In this document: positions 43,864-51,561 of the stretch, piece after piece
How the letters are laid out: every line of letters begins with the position of its first letter
Numbering within the stretch: position 1 is the first letter of the stretch
NCBI GenBank assembly: GCA_944388175.1
Contig: CALXHR010000003.1
Coordinates: forward strand, 62,001 to 126,000
DNA from: an uncultured Gemmiger sp.
Lineage (GTDB): Bacteria; Bacillota; Clostridia; Oscillospirales; Ruminococcaceae
Reading direction: 5' to 3'
Length of the DNA: 64,000 nt
The notes under the pieces: model-generated
Seen by the model: only the letters and a program-made list of their open reading frames with translations
Databases searched by the model: none
What the model was told of the DNA's origin: nothing
Made by a program: the position numbers and the translations under genes

Positions 43864-43892
43864 ATTATAGCACACTCGCCGCGGCTTTGCAC
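43864..43892 (-). promoter_or_regulatory. promoter of the Lrp-aminotransferase-ispE run
   Basis: Minus-strand GTGCAA (plus 43887-43892) and a perfect TATAAT (plus 43864-43869), 17 bases apart. Between it and the ATG lies an AT-rich stretch (about 43835-43862) with imperfect dyads containing TTATAA and TTATGA, a natural place for Lrp self-binding. Confidence 0.65.
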
Positions 43893-43937
43893 CTGTTTTT
43901 TGCCGCAGCGCGCCCGGCCGGGCCGCCCACTCCATGC

Positions 43938-43969
43938 AAAAAGCACCCGTGCACAGGGCACAGGTGCTT
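43938..43969 (-). terminator. terminator after the rml-associated membrane protein gene
   Basis: On the minus strand AAGCACCTGTGC pairs with GCACGGGTGCTT (plus 43941-43952 and 43958-43969, one G-T pair), followed by five T residues. Confidence 0.88.
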
Positions 43970-44003
43970 GCGGTATGGTTTGCGTGCGGTGGGCTGCGCG
44001 GCG

Positions 44004-44996
44004 TCAGCCTTCGGCGTCGGAGGACGCGGGTTCTTCCTCCCCGTCCGTCTCTTCCGCAGGTTCGCCGCCATCTTCGCCGCCTTCTTCCGGCGGCGTCTCC
44101 TCATCGGGCGTCTCTTCCCCGCCGTCCTCGGTCGGGGTTTCCTCCGCCGCGGCGGCATCCTCGGCCGGCTGGGCGGCATCCCCGGCAGTCGCGCTGTTGG
44201 CGGCGTCGGTCATGGTGGAATCCAGCTGGTTTTCGACCATCGTCTGGGTATCCTGCGAGACGGCCGCCGTCGGGGTGGGCGTGGGCGTCGCTTCGACCTG
44301 CATCTCACTCTCCTGCAGCGCGGCGAGGTACCAGGTACGGTTTTCGCCGCGGGCAAAGATATAGTCCATGTACTTGACGGGGTCGGTGGGCGCGGTCAGC
44401 GAAATTTCGCCGCTGGTGCTGTTGCTGGCCGTGGGGATGTACCCGACCGTGACGCGCAGCTGGCTGCCGCTGTTGGTGATGCGCTCGACCTGCGGCGTGT
44501 ACTGCGCGACCGCGCTGGTGACGGGCACCAGGTAGCACTGCTTTTCCTCGTTGTACTGGTAGACGAACTGGTCGGTGGTAAAGCTGCCGTCGGTGATCTC
44601 ATACGTCGGCCCCAGCAGGTTGGCGATGTAGGTGTCGATCTCCAGCTTGGGGATCATGGCGGAACCGGTCTCGGGGTCGCGCTCGTACTGGTCCAGCGTG
44701 CCGCCGTCCTTCTGGGCTTCGTACACGGTGCCCCAGATGGCCGCCTGCTTGAACACGCCGGGGTCCACCGCCTGCACATCGTCAAACGGCAGCGGGTCCA
44801 GCATGACCATGCCGTACAGGCGGTCGGCGTATTCCTCGCGGCGGCCGGAATCGTCCAGCATGCCGCGCACCACGCCCACAAGCCAGCCGACGACGGTGAG
44901 CAGGCCGATGAACGCCAGCAGCAGCGCTACCGCGCCCAGCGCCTGCCGCGCCAGACGGCGGCTGTTGCGGATCTGTTCTTCTTTATAATTTGCCAT
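44004..44996 (-). CDS. membrane-anchored protein with acidic Pro/Thr-rich tail, unknown function
   Basis: Not recognised. The 330-residue protein has a basic cytoplasmic N-terminus, one membrane helix (about 17-45: ALGAVALLLAFIGLLTVVGWLVGVV) and an extracytoplasmic domain of about 180 residues with a beta-rich look (QLRVTVGYIPTASNSTSGEISL). From about 232 it becomes low complexity: PTPTPT, then long Glu/Asp/Pro/Ala runs, giving a very acidic end. ATG 44996 lies 48 bases after the rmlB stop with no terminator between, so it is probably the last gene of the rml operon. Its role on the surface is unknown. Confidence 0.7.
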   Translation of the reverse strand: MANYKEEQIRNSRRLARQALGAVALLLAFIGLLTVVGWLVGVVRGMLDDSGRREEYADRLYGMVMLDPLPFDDVQAVDPGVFKQAAIWGTVYEAQKDGGTLDQYERDPETGSAMIPKLEIDTYIANLLGPTYEITDGSFTTDQFVYQYNEEKQCYLVPVTSAVAQYTPQVERITNSGSQLRVTVGYIPTASNSTSGEISLTAPTDPVKYMDYIFARGENRTWYLAALQESEMQVEATPTPTPTAAVSQDTQTMVENQLDSTMTDAANSATAGDAAQPAEDAAAAEETPTEDGGEETPDEETPPEEGGEDGGEPAEETDGEEEPASSDAEG

Positions 44997-45044
44997 GTTG
45001 GGTGCTATTGCTCCTGAATTTCAAATCTTGTGCGCGGGCAGATA

Positions 45045-46109
45045 TTATTTGTTTTTGTACATCTGCTCGTAATATTTCTGGTAGTCGCCGCTGGTGACGT
45101 GGGCCATCCAGTCGGGGTGGGCCAGGTACCAGTCGATGGTCAGCACGATGCCTTTTTCAAACGGCGTCTCGGGGTACCAGCCCAGATCGTTCTTGATCTT
45201 GGTGGGGTCGATGCCGTAGCGGCGGTCATGGCCGAGACGGTCCGCCACATGGGTGATGAGTTCTTCGCTGATGCCCTCGTCCTGCAGGCGGTCATGCAGC
45301 TGGGCGATGACGGTCTTGACGATGAAGATGTTGGGGCGCTCGTTATGGCCGCCGACGTTGTACACTTCGCCGTCCTTGCCGCCCGCCGCGACCATATCGA
45401 TGGCCTTGCAGTGGTCCATGACATACAGCCAGTCGCGGATCTGCATGCCGTCGCCGTACACCGGCAGCGTTTTGTGCTGCCTGGCGTTGTTGATGAGCAG
45501 CGGGATGAGTTTTTCGGGGAACTGGTAGGGGCCGTAGTTGTTGGAGCAGCGGGTGATGTTCATCGGCATGCCGTAGGTGTCGTGGAACGCCTTGACGAAC
45601 ATATCGGCGCTGGCCTTGCTGGCCGAGTAGGGGCTGTGCGGGCACAGGGGCGTCGTCTCCATAAAATAGCCGTCGGGGCCCAGCGCTCCGTACACTTCGT
45701 CGGTAGAGACCTGCAGGTACTTTTTGCCCGGTTTCCAGGTCTTGGCCGCGGCGTCGTACCAGGCGTCCTTGCAGCACTGCAGCAGGTTGACGGTGCCCAG
45801 CACGTTGCTCTCGACAAAGATTTCGGGGTTTTTGATGCTGCGGTCGACGTGGCTTTCGGCCGCAAAGTTGATGACGTAGTCGGGGTCATACTTGGCGATC
45901 AGCTCGGTGACGAGCGCCTTGTCGCAGATATCGCCCTGCACAAAGATGTGGCGGGCGTCGCCCTCGATATCCTGCAGGTTCTCGAGGTTGCCGGCATAGG
46001 TCAGCTTGTCGAGGTTGACAAGGCGGATGTCGGCGTATTTATCCAGCATGTAGTGGACGAAGTTGGAACCGATAAACCCGGCGCAGCCGGTGACGAGATA
46101 GGTTTTCAT
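45045..46109 (-). CDS. rmlB: dTDP-glucose 4,6-dehydratase
   Basis: Second step of dTDP-L-rhamnose synthesis, NAD-dependent, 354 residues. It has the Rossmann motif VTGCAGFIGSNFVHYML, INFAAESHVDRSI, the active-site STDEVYG and catalytic YSASKASAD, and NNYGPYQFPEKLIP. It begins seven bases after the rmlD stop. The opening ATG is 46109; longer in-frame reading upstream lies within rmlD sequence. Confidence 0.95.
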   Translation of the reverse strand: MKTYLVTGCAGFIGSNFVHYMLDKYADIRLVNLDKLTYAGNLENLQDIEGDARHIFVQGDICDKALVTELIAKYDPDYVINFAAESHVDRSIKNPEIFVESNVLGTVNLLQCCKDAWYDAAAKTWKPGKKYLQVSTDEVYGALGPDGYFMETTPLCPHSPYSASKASADMFVKAFHDTYGMPMNITRCSNNYGPYQFPEKLIPLLINNARQHKTLPVYGDGMQIRDWLYVMDHCKAIDMVAAGGKDGEVYNVGGHNERPNIFIVKTVIAQLHDRLQDEGISEELITHVADRLGHDRRYGIDPTKIKNDLGWYPETPFEKGIVLTIDWYLAHPDWMAHVTSGDYQKYYEQMYKNK

Positions 46110-46116
46110 GGTGCAA

Positions 46117-47019
46117 TCATTCTCCGTTCCAGTTTGCAAAAAAGTCGTTGAGGGCGTCCTGCCAGCCGCGCATCTCGTCGCCGACGGTGCAGCGCAGCAT
46201 GCGGTTCTCCAGCGCGCTCCACGCCGGGCGGTTCGCACTTTCGGGGTGGGCGGCGGCATACTCGGCGCTGGTGCAGGGCACGACCTTGCACGCCAAACCG
46301 GCGTGCTGCATGATGGCGGCCGCAAACGCGGCCCAGCTGCAGATGCCGTTGCCCGTGCAGTGGTAGATGCCGTAGTCGTGGCTGACCGCCAGCTTGAGGA
46401 TATGGTACGCCAGGTCCACCGCGTTGGTGGGGTTGCCCAGCTGGTCGTCGACAACGGTGACGGTGTCGTGCGTTTTGCCAAGGGCTACCATCGTTTTGAC
46501 GAAGTTTTTGCCGTAGTAGCTGTACAGCCAGGCCGTGCGCACGATGATATGCCGGCGGCAGAACTGCTCGACATAGCGCTCGCCCAGCAGTTTGGTGTCG
46601 CCGTAGGCCGAGACCGGCGCCGGGATGGCACATTCGTCCAGCGGCACGCCGCCGTTGGCCCGGCCGGAGAACACGTAGTCGGTGGAGATATGGATCAGCC
46701 GCGCGTTGACTTTGTCGCACGCCAGCGCCAGGTTGCGCGGGCCGATGGCGTTGACCTGGTACGCTGCGTCGCGCTGGGTCTCGCACCCGTTGACGTTGGT
46801 GAACGCCGCGCAGTTGATGACGGTATCCGGTTGGTGGCGGCGGATATAGTTGATCGTCGCTTCGCGGTCGGTGATATCCAGTTCCTGCACGTCCACCGGG
46901 ATGACGGTGGCTTTGCGCAGCCGCTCCGGCAGGGGGCCCAGCACGCAGCCCTCGGCCGCAAGCTGGCGCTGCAGTTCGGTGCCGAGTTGCCCGCGGCACC
47001 CTGTGATCAAAATTTTCAT
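46117..47019 (-). CDS. rmlD: dTDP-4-dehydrorhamnose reductase
   Basis: Last step of dTDP-L-rhamnose synthesis, NAD(P)H-dependent, 300 residues. Marks: ILITGCRGQLGTELQRQL, VINCAAFTNVNGCE, HISTDYVFSGRANGGVPLDE and the YGDTKLLGE block with the catalytic Tyr and Lys. It starts 11 bases after rmlA. The 3,5-epimerase RmlC that should act before it is not in this window. Confidence 0.95.
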   Translation of the reverse strand: MKILITGCRGQLGTELQRQLAAEGCVLGPLPERLRKATVIPVDVQELDITDREATINYIRRHQPDTVINCAAFTNVNGCETQRDAAYQVNAIGPRNLALACDKVNARLIHISTDYVFSGRANGGVPLDECAIPAPVSAYGDTKLLGERYVEQFCRRHIIVRTAWLYSYYGKNFVKTMVALGKTHDTVTVVDDQLGNPTNAVDLAYHILKLAVSHDYGIYHCTGNGICSWAAFAAAIMQHAGLACKVVPCTSAEYAAAHPESANRPAWSALENRMLRCTVGDEMRGWQDALNDFFANWNGE

Positions 47020-47030
47020 GGAATTCCCTC

Positions 47031-47915
47031 TCAGTACAGCAGCTTGTCGTCGGCCACGTTTTTCAGGTGTTTGCCATAGGGCGATTTGCCATAGCGCGCC
47101 GCGCTCTCCAGCAGTTTTTCTTTGCTGATCCAGCCGTACTTGTAGGCGATCTCTTCCGGCGCCGAAATCTTGATGCCCTGGCGCTGCTCGACCGTCTGCA
47201 CAAAGGTGGCCGCTTCAACCAGGGAATCCATCGTGCCGGTGTCCAGCCAGGCATAGCCGCGGCCCAGCAGCTGCACGTCGAGTTTGCCCTCGGCCAGGTA
47301 CATGGCGTTCAGCGTCGTGATCTCCAGCTCGCCGCGGGCGCTGGGCTTGACCTGCTTGGCCATCTTGACGACGTCACGGTTGTAGAAATACAACCCGGTG
47401 ACGGCGTAGTTGCTCTTGGGGTGTTCGGGCTTTTCCTCAATGGAGGTAGCGTGCCCGTCTTTGTCAAAGGCGACGACGCCGAAACGCTCGGGGTCGTTGA
47501 CGTAATACCCAAAGACCGTGCAGCGGCCGGCCTCGGCGTTGGCAGCAGCCGCTTTAAGCCGCTTGCTGAACCCCGCGCCGTAGAAGATATTGTCGCCCAA
47601 CACCATGGCGCAGCAGTCGCCGTCGATAAACTCCTCGCCCAGCAAAAACGCCTGGGCCAGGCCGTCGGGGCTGGGCTGGACCTTGTATTGCAGGCGGATG
47701 CCGTACTGGCTGCCGTCGCCCAGCAGCGCCTCAAAACGCGGCGTGTCGGTGGGGGTGGAAATGATGAGGATGTCCTGGATACCCGCCAGCATCAGCGTCG
47801 ACAGCGGGTAGTAGATCATCGGCTTATCGTAAACCGGCAGCAGCTGCTTGGAGGTGACCATCGTCAACGGGTACAGCCTGGTGCCGGCGCCGCCGGCAAG
47901 GATAATGCCTTTCAT
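47031..47915 (-). CDS. rmlA: glucose-1-phosphate thymidylyltransferase
   Basis: First step: makes dTDP-glucose from dTTP and glucose-1-phosphate. The 294 residues contain [51 protein letters not shown] and [19 protein letters not shown]. It is the promoter-proximal gene of rmlA-rmlD-rmlB. Confidence 0.96.
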   Translation of the reverse strand: MKGIILAGGAGTRLYPLTMVTSKQLLPVYDKPMIYYPLSTLMLAGIQDILIISTPTDTPRFEALLGDGSQYGIRLQYKVQPSPDGLAQAFLLGEEFIDGDCCAMVLGDNIFYGAGFSKRLKAAAANAEAGRCTVFGYYVNDPERFGVVAFDKDGHATSIEEKPEHPKSNYAVTGLYFYNRDVVKMAKQVKPSARGELEITTLNAMYLAEGKLDVQLLGRGYAWLDTGTMDSLVEAATFVQTVEQRQGIKISAPEEIAYKYGWISKEKLLESAARYGKSPYGKHLKNVADDKLLY

Positions 47916-48013
47916 CTGTTACAACTCCTTTTGGCAAGTTTCACCGTGCGCGCCGCCCATCCTAACAGGAAAAAACCTGCCAGGGCATGATCTCACACAA
48001 TAATCGTGAGGTC

Positions 48014-48042
48014 ATTATACCGCATTTATCCCCCCAGCGCAA
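48014..48042 (-). promoter_or_regulatory. promoter of the rml operon
   Basis: Minus-strand TTGCGC (plus 48037-48042) and TATAAT (plus 48014-48019) with a 17-base spacer. Just downstream, CTCAC and GTGAG (47991-48010 area) form a small dyad. The whole 47916-48230 gap carries only this promoter, the divergent one at 48119 and their leaders. Confidence 0.65.
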
Positions 48043-48118
48043 GGGGCAAATCCCCCGCCGGCGCCCCCGGCGCGGCCTGGGATTTGTTTCCAGTTTGTTA
48101 CCATTTGTTTGCGAACGC

Positions 48119-48147
48119 TTGACGGACGCAGCGGACTATGATACAAT
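48119..48147 (+). promoter_or_regulatory. promoter of the sortase-linked lipoprotein gene
   Basis: TTGACG (48119-48124) and TACAAT (48142-48147) with a 17-base spacer. The leader contains GGCGGCC/GCCGCC and ends in AAGGAGG about ten bases before the TTG start at 48231. Confidence 0.8.
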
Positions 48148-48230
48148 ATACGCGGTGTAAATACCGGCGGCCGTATGCCGCCACCTTATACAATGTGATG
48201 AAATCCGCTTGGTAAGGAGGCGTTTTTTCT

Positions 48231-48566
48231 TTGAAACGCTTTTTGTGCGCAGCGTTTTTTATTGCGCTGGTCGCGCTGCTGGCCGCCTGCGGGGTGTTAA
48301 GCAAAGTCAGCGCCCCGGTGCAGGCCACCGCCACCCCCACCAGTTCGACATCCCGCAGCCAGCACAATGATACCGTCACGGTAAAGGAAGCGCCCGCCAC
48401 CGTCGACGTCGTCTCGGCCCGGGACGCCCAGACCCCGGAATCTACCGCCGCCCCCGCACAGCCTTCCACCCCGGCCACCGGGGATTTTCCGGTGCTGTAT
48501 CTGGCCGGTATCGTGGGGTTGATCCTGATCTGTTCTGCCGGGCTGTTGATGCTGCGCAAAATCTAA
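48231..48566 (+). CDS. small lipoprotein with sortase-type C-terminal signal
   Basis: A 111-residue exported protein starting at TTG 48231 (no ATG is near; AAGGAGG is at the right place). The N-terminus is a lipoprotein signal with lipobox LAAC and Cys20. A Thr/Ser/Pro/Ala-rich linker follows. The C-terminus is built like a cell-wall sorting signal: PATGD (81-85), a hydrophobic stretch (about 88-107) and a positive tail RKI. PATGD departs from LPxTG but resembles the PxTGD variants of Firmicutes. The next gene is a class B sortase. Carrying both signals is unusual; the C-terminal piece could instead be a plain membrane anchor. Confidence 0.75.
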   Translation: MKRFLCAAFFIALVALLAACGVLSKVSAPVQATATPTSSTSRSQHNDTVTVKEAPATVDVVSARDAQTPESTAAPAQPSTPATGDFPVLYLAGIVGLILICSAGLLMLRKI

Positions 48567-48574
48567 CCGAAAAG

Positions 48575-48598
48575 CGCCCCCTGTGTGGGGCGTTTTTT
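48575..48598 (+). terminator. terminator between the lipoprotein and sortase genes
   Basis: CGCCCC (48575-48580), a six-base loop, GGGGCG (48587-48592) and six T residues. It would leave sortase transcription to read-through or a separate weak promoter. Confidence 0.85.
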
Positions 48599-48637
48599 AT
48601 TTCCCGCATGTTATTTTACCGAAAGGAGCCGCCGCCC

Positions 48638-49582
48638 GTGGGCAAACGTTACCGCAGACTGCGCGGGGACACCGCGTACTATCCGTTTGCTGCGCGCACG
48701 CATCTGCGCGCGCGGCAGCGGCGGCAGGCGCGCTGGCTGCGCAACGCCGGCGTTGCCGCGCTGGCCCTGGCCGCCGCCCTGCTGGTACGGCAAACGGTGT
48801 TCCGCGGCGGGCAGCCGGAAGCGCCGCAAGCTGCCGGCGCGGTCGCCCCCATAGCCGCCACCCGCGAGAGCGCCCGGGTGAGCGTGCGCCCCGTGGCGGC
48901 CACCGCCGACGCCCTGGCCCTGACGCAGCAGGCCGACGCCGCTGCCCATGCCACGCCGGAGCGTGCCGCCACGCCCTCGCCGCAGCAGGCGGCCCGCGTG
49001 CTGCCGCAGTACCTTGCCCTGTACGAGCAGAACCCCGACCTGATCGGCTGGCTGCGCGTCGAGGGGGCCGGCATCGACCTGCCGGTGGTGCAGACCCCCG
49101 GCGACAACGAATATTACCTGCGCCGCGGGTTTGATAAATTCTATGCGGTGGGCGGCACGCTGTTTTTGGACGAGCGGTGCGCCGTCACGCCGGCCGACCC
49201 TACCGCCAACTGGCTGATCTATGGCCACAACATGGCGGACGGCACAATGTTCGGCCAGCTGACGCGCTACCGCGACGAGGACTTTTACCGCGAACACCCG
49301 ACGTTCACCTTTGACACGCTGTACGAGACCGCCACCTGGCAGGTGGTGGCCGCGCTGGACACGACGCTGGGTGCCGACGAACTGCCCTACTACACCTTTT
49401 TTGACGCCGGCACCAAGCTGGAATGGCAGCAGCGGGTGGACGCCATACGGGCGTTGGCGCTGTATGACACCGGTGTCGAAGTGCAGTACGGCCAGCAGCT
49501 GCTGACGCTTTCGACCTGCGGCGACCGCCGCCCCAGCACCGACGCCCGTTTTGCCCTGCTGGCCGTGCGCGTGGAACCGTAA
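48638..49582 (+). CDS. class B sortase
   Basis: Membrane-anchored cysteine transpeptidase of 314 residues. A basic cytoplasmic start and one membrane helix (about 35-52) are followed by a Thr/Ala/Gln-rich linker, then the sortase domain from about 120: NPDLIGWLRVEGAGIDLPVVQTPGDNEYYLRRGF is typical of class B. The catalytic triad can be placed: His197 in IYGHNM, Cys294 in TLSTCG and Arg304 in DARFALLAV. GTG 48638 was chosen because AAAGGAG lies ten bases before it; the in-frame ATG at 48608 has no site. Its likely partner is the upstream lipoprotein. Confidence 0.92.
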   Translation: MGKRYRRLRGDTAYYPFAARTHLRARQRRQARWLRNAGVAALALAAALLVRQTVFRGGQPEAPQAAGAVAPIAATRESARVSVRPVAATADALALTQQADAAAHATPERAATPSPQQAARVLPQYLALYEQNPDLIGWLRVEGAGIDLPVVQTPGDNEYYLRRGFDKFYAVGGTLFLDERCAVTPADPTANWLIYGHNMADGTMFGQLTRYRDEDFYREHPTFTFDTLYETATWQVVAALDTTLGADELPYYTFFDAGTKLEWQQRVDAIRALALYDTGVEVQYGQQLLTLSTCGDRRPSTDARFALLAVRVEP

Positions 49583-49657
49583 ACGCCCGGCACTTGCATT
49601 TTGCGGGCGAATCGGCTATGATGGTGCCAGACCCACACCGGAAAGGAGCCTTACACT

Positions 49658-49879
49658 ATGGCAGAATTTACCTATGAGATTACCGAGCGCATCGCGGTGC
49701 TCTCGACCAATGCGCGCGGCTGGGAACGCCAGCTGAACCTCGTCAGCTGGAACGGCAACGCCCCCAAGTATGACCTCCGCGACTGGTCCCCCGACGGCAC
49801 CCGCATGGGCAAAGGCATCAGCCTGAGCGAGGAGGAACTGAAAACGCTGAAAGATATCCTGGACGAGATGGAACTGTGA
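49658..49879 (+). CDS. YdbC-family (PC4/p15-like) nucleic-acid-binding protein
   Basis: A 73-residue protein close in style to the bacterial YdbC family, a single-stranded DNA-binding fold related to the coactivator PC4. Marks: ITERIAVLSTNARGWERQLNLVSWNGNAPKYDLRDWSPDGTRMGKGISL then a C-terminal helix. AAAGGAG precedes the ATG. Its exact role is not settled in the family. It is followed seven bases later by the HD-type gene. Confidence 0.85.
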   Translation: MAEFTYEITERIAVLSTNARGWERQLNLVSWNGNAPKYDLRDWSPDGTRMGKGISLSEEELKTLKDILDEMEL

Positions 49880-49886
49880 GGGCCGT

Positions 49887-50489
49887 ATGGAAGACTACCA
49901 TGCCCGTTTTGTGCAGATCTACAACCAGCACATCACCCGCCCCGGCGCAGACCGCCTGCTGAACTGGCTGGAGACGACGGACTTTTTTACCGCGCCGGCC
50001 TCGACGCGGTTCCACGGCGCGTGCGAGTGCGGGCTGGTGATGCACAGCATCAACGTGTATGAAGCGATGATGCAGCATTTTTTCACCGACGGCGAAAATG
50101 CCGAGAGTTACGCCATCTGCGGGCTGCTGCACGATTTGTGCAAAGCGAACTTTTACAAGGTGAGCACCCGCAACGTCAAAAACGACGCCACCGGCCAGTG
50201 GGAGAAAGTGCCCTACTACCAGGTGGCCGACCAGCTGCCCTACGGCCATGGCGAAAAGAGCGTCTACCTGATCGAGCATTTCATGCGCTTAAAGACCGCC
50301 GAAGCCGTGGCCATCCGCTGGCACATGGGCGGGTTTGACGATGCCGTGCGCGGCGGCAGTTTTGCCGTAAGCGACGCCTACAACACCTACCCGCTGGCCG
50401 TCAAACTGCACATTGCCGACCTGGCCGCCACCTACCTGATGGAGCAGGGCACCAGCAGTGTAGAGAACGGCCACCCCAAACCCCAATAA
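49887..50489 (+). CDS. HD-type hydrolase family protein
   Basis: A 200-residue soluble protein with the HD phosphohydrolase pattern: the first His in GLVMHSINVYEAM (about 50-60), then the HD pair in ICGLLHDLCKANFYKV (about 80-95), and later His and Asp residues in RWHMGG and HIADLAATYL. The metal-binding residues appear intact. Similar proteins are annotated only as hydrolases; nucleotide or nucleic-acid substrates are likely. It shares a transcript with the YdbC-like gene and ends at a bidirectional terminator. Confidence 0.8.
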   Translation: MEDYHARFVQIYNQHITRPGADRLLNWLETTDFFTAPASTRFHGACECGLVMHSINVYEAMMQHFFTDGENAESYAICGLLHDLCKANFYKVSTRNVKNDATGQWEKVPYYQVADQLPYGHGEKSVYLIEHFMRLKTAEAVAIRWHMGGFDDAVRGGSFAVSDAYNTYPLAVKLHIADLAATYLMEQGTSSVENGHPKPQ

Positions 50490-50496
50490 ACCGCGC

Positions 50497-50537
50497 AAAA
50501 CGCCCCGGCGGGAAAGTTCCCGCCGGGGCGTCGTTTT
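50497..50537. terminator. bidirectional terminator between the HD gene and divIVA
   Basis: A 14-bp perfect stem, CGCCCCGGCGGGAA (50501-50514) with TTCCCGCCGGGGCG (50517-50530), has A residues on its left and TCGTTTTGTT on its right. It serves the plus-strand HD gene and the minus-strand divIVA. Confidence 0.88.
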
Positions 50538-50538
50538 G

Positions 50539-51525
50539 TTATTTCTTTTGGGTGGGGTCGTCCAGACGGTCGATCTCGTCCTGCAGCAGCTGCGAGACCG
50601 GGCGCCGCACGCTGCGCAGGCGGCGCGCAGCCGGTTTGGGCGGCGCGGACGCTTTGGCAGGCGGCGGGGGCGGCGCGCTGCGGCGCGGCCGTACCGGCTG
50701 GGCTGACGCCCGCACGCGGAACTGCGGCGCGGCCGGTTTGGGCGGTGCAGGAATATCCTGTTCCGGCGTACCCCTGGCAAAGGTTTTCATCTCGGTGCCC
50801 AGTTCCCGCAGTTCGGCCTCGGTATCGTCGAGCGCCTGATAAATCGAGCGGGTCAAGCCTTCCATATCCAGCGTGGCGGCGCTCAAGCGCTGGTCGACGC
50901 GGGCCAGACGGTCGCGCACCAGCATGACGCCGGCCGCAATACCGCGGGCGTTCTCCGCCATGCGGTCCTTTTGCGCTTCGGCCTGCTGTTTCAGCTCTTT
51001 TTCCGCACTCTCGGCGTAGAGGTGCGCGTCCTGCAAAATCTTGCGCGCTTCCAACTTAGCTTCCCGCACGGCGTCCGGGGCAGACGCCACCGTGTTTTGC
51101 TGCGCGGCGGTAAGCTGTTGCTGCAAATCCTCGACCTGCTGCTGCAGGTCATGGCATTTGAGCTGCCAGATATTGGCGTTTTTCTGGCTTTCTTTCTGGC
51201 CGGTCTGGTATGTATCCAGCTGCTTTTGCAGTGTTTTGATCTGTTCTTCGCCCTCGCGGCGGCGGGTCTCGGCCGTATCGGCGCGCTGGGTAGCGGCGGC
51301 GGCTTCCGCCTGCAGCGCCTGCGCACGGGCGTCGGCTTCGGTGCAGGCCTGCCGCTGGGCGTCAAGGTCGGCCTGCAGGCTTTGCAGCTTGCGCTCGTAG
51401 TCCATTTCGCGCTGCTGGGTCTCGTCGGCCAGGGCGTTCATATACGCCAGCACATCATTTTTATCAAACCCGAACAGACTGGAACGGAACCCCTGTTCCT
51501 GAATGCTCTTCACTTCCGATGGCAT
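50539..51525 (-). CDS. divIVA: DivIVA family cell-division/polarity protein
   Basis: A 328-residue protein with the DivIVA membrane-sensing head near the start (GFRSSLFGFDKNDVLAYMNALADE, about 12-35) followed by long coiled-coil helices (about 36-230) and a disordered Pro/Ala/Arg-rich tail with APPPPPAKASAPPKPAARRL. DivIVA binds curved membranes at poles and septa. It is longer than Bacillus DivIVA (164), mainly through the coil and tail. It follows ftsZ by 36 bases, so division genes are co-transcribed. Confidence 0.88.
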   Translation of the reverse strand: MPSEVKSIQEQGFRSSLFGFDKNDVLAYMNALADETQQREMDYERKLQSLQADLDAQRQACTEADARAQALQAEAAAATQRADTAETRRREGEEQIKTLQKQLDTYQTGQKESQKNANIWQLKCHDLQQQVEDLQQQLTAAQQNTVASAPDAVREAKLEARKILQDAHLYAESAEKELKQQAEAQKDRMAENARGIAAGVMLVRDRLARVDQRLSAATLDMEGLTRSIYQALDDTEAELRELGTEMKTFARGTPEQDIPAPPKPAAPQFRVRASAQPVRPRRSAPPPPPAKASAPPKPAARRLRSVRRPVSQLLQDEIDRLDDPTQKK

Positions 51526-51561
51526 GGCGTTTTACATCCTCTCGCGGCAGACCGTCAGCCA

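Noticed and set aside
48608-48640. Sortase start at ATG 48608
   Set aside because: No ribosome binding site; AAAGGAG is placed for the GTG at 48638.
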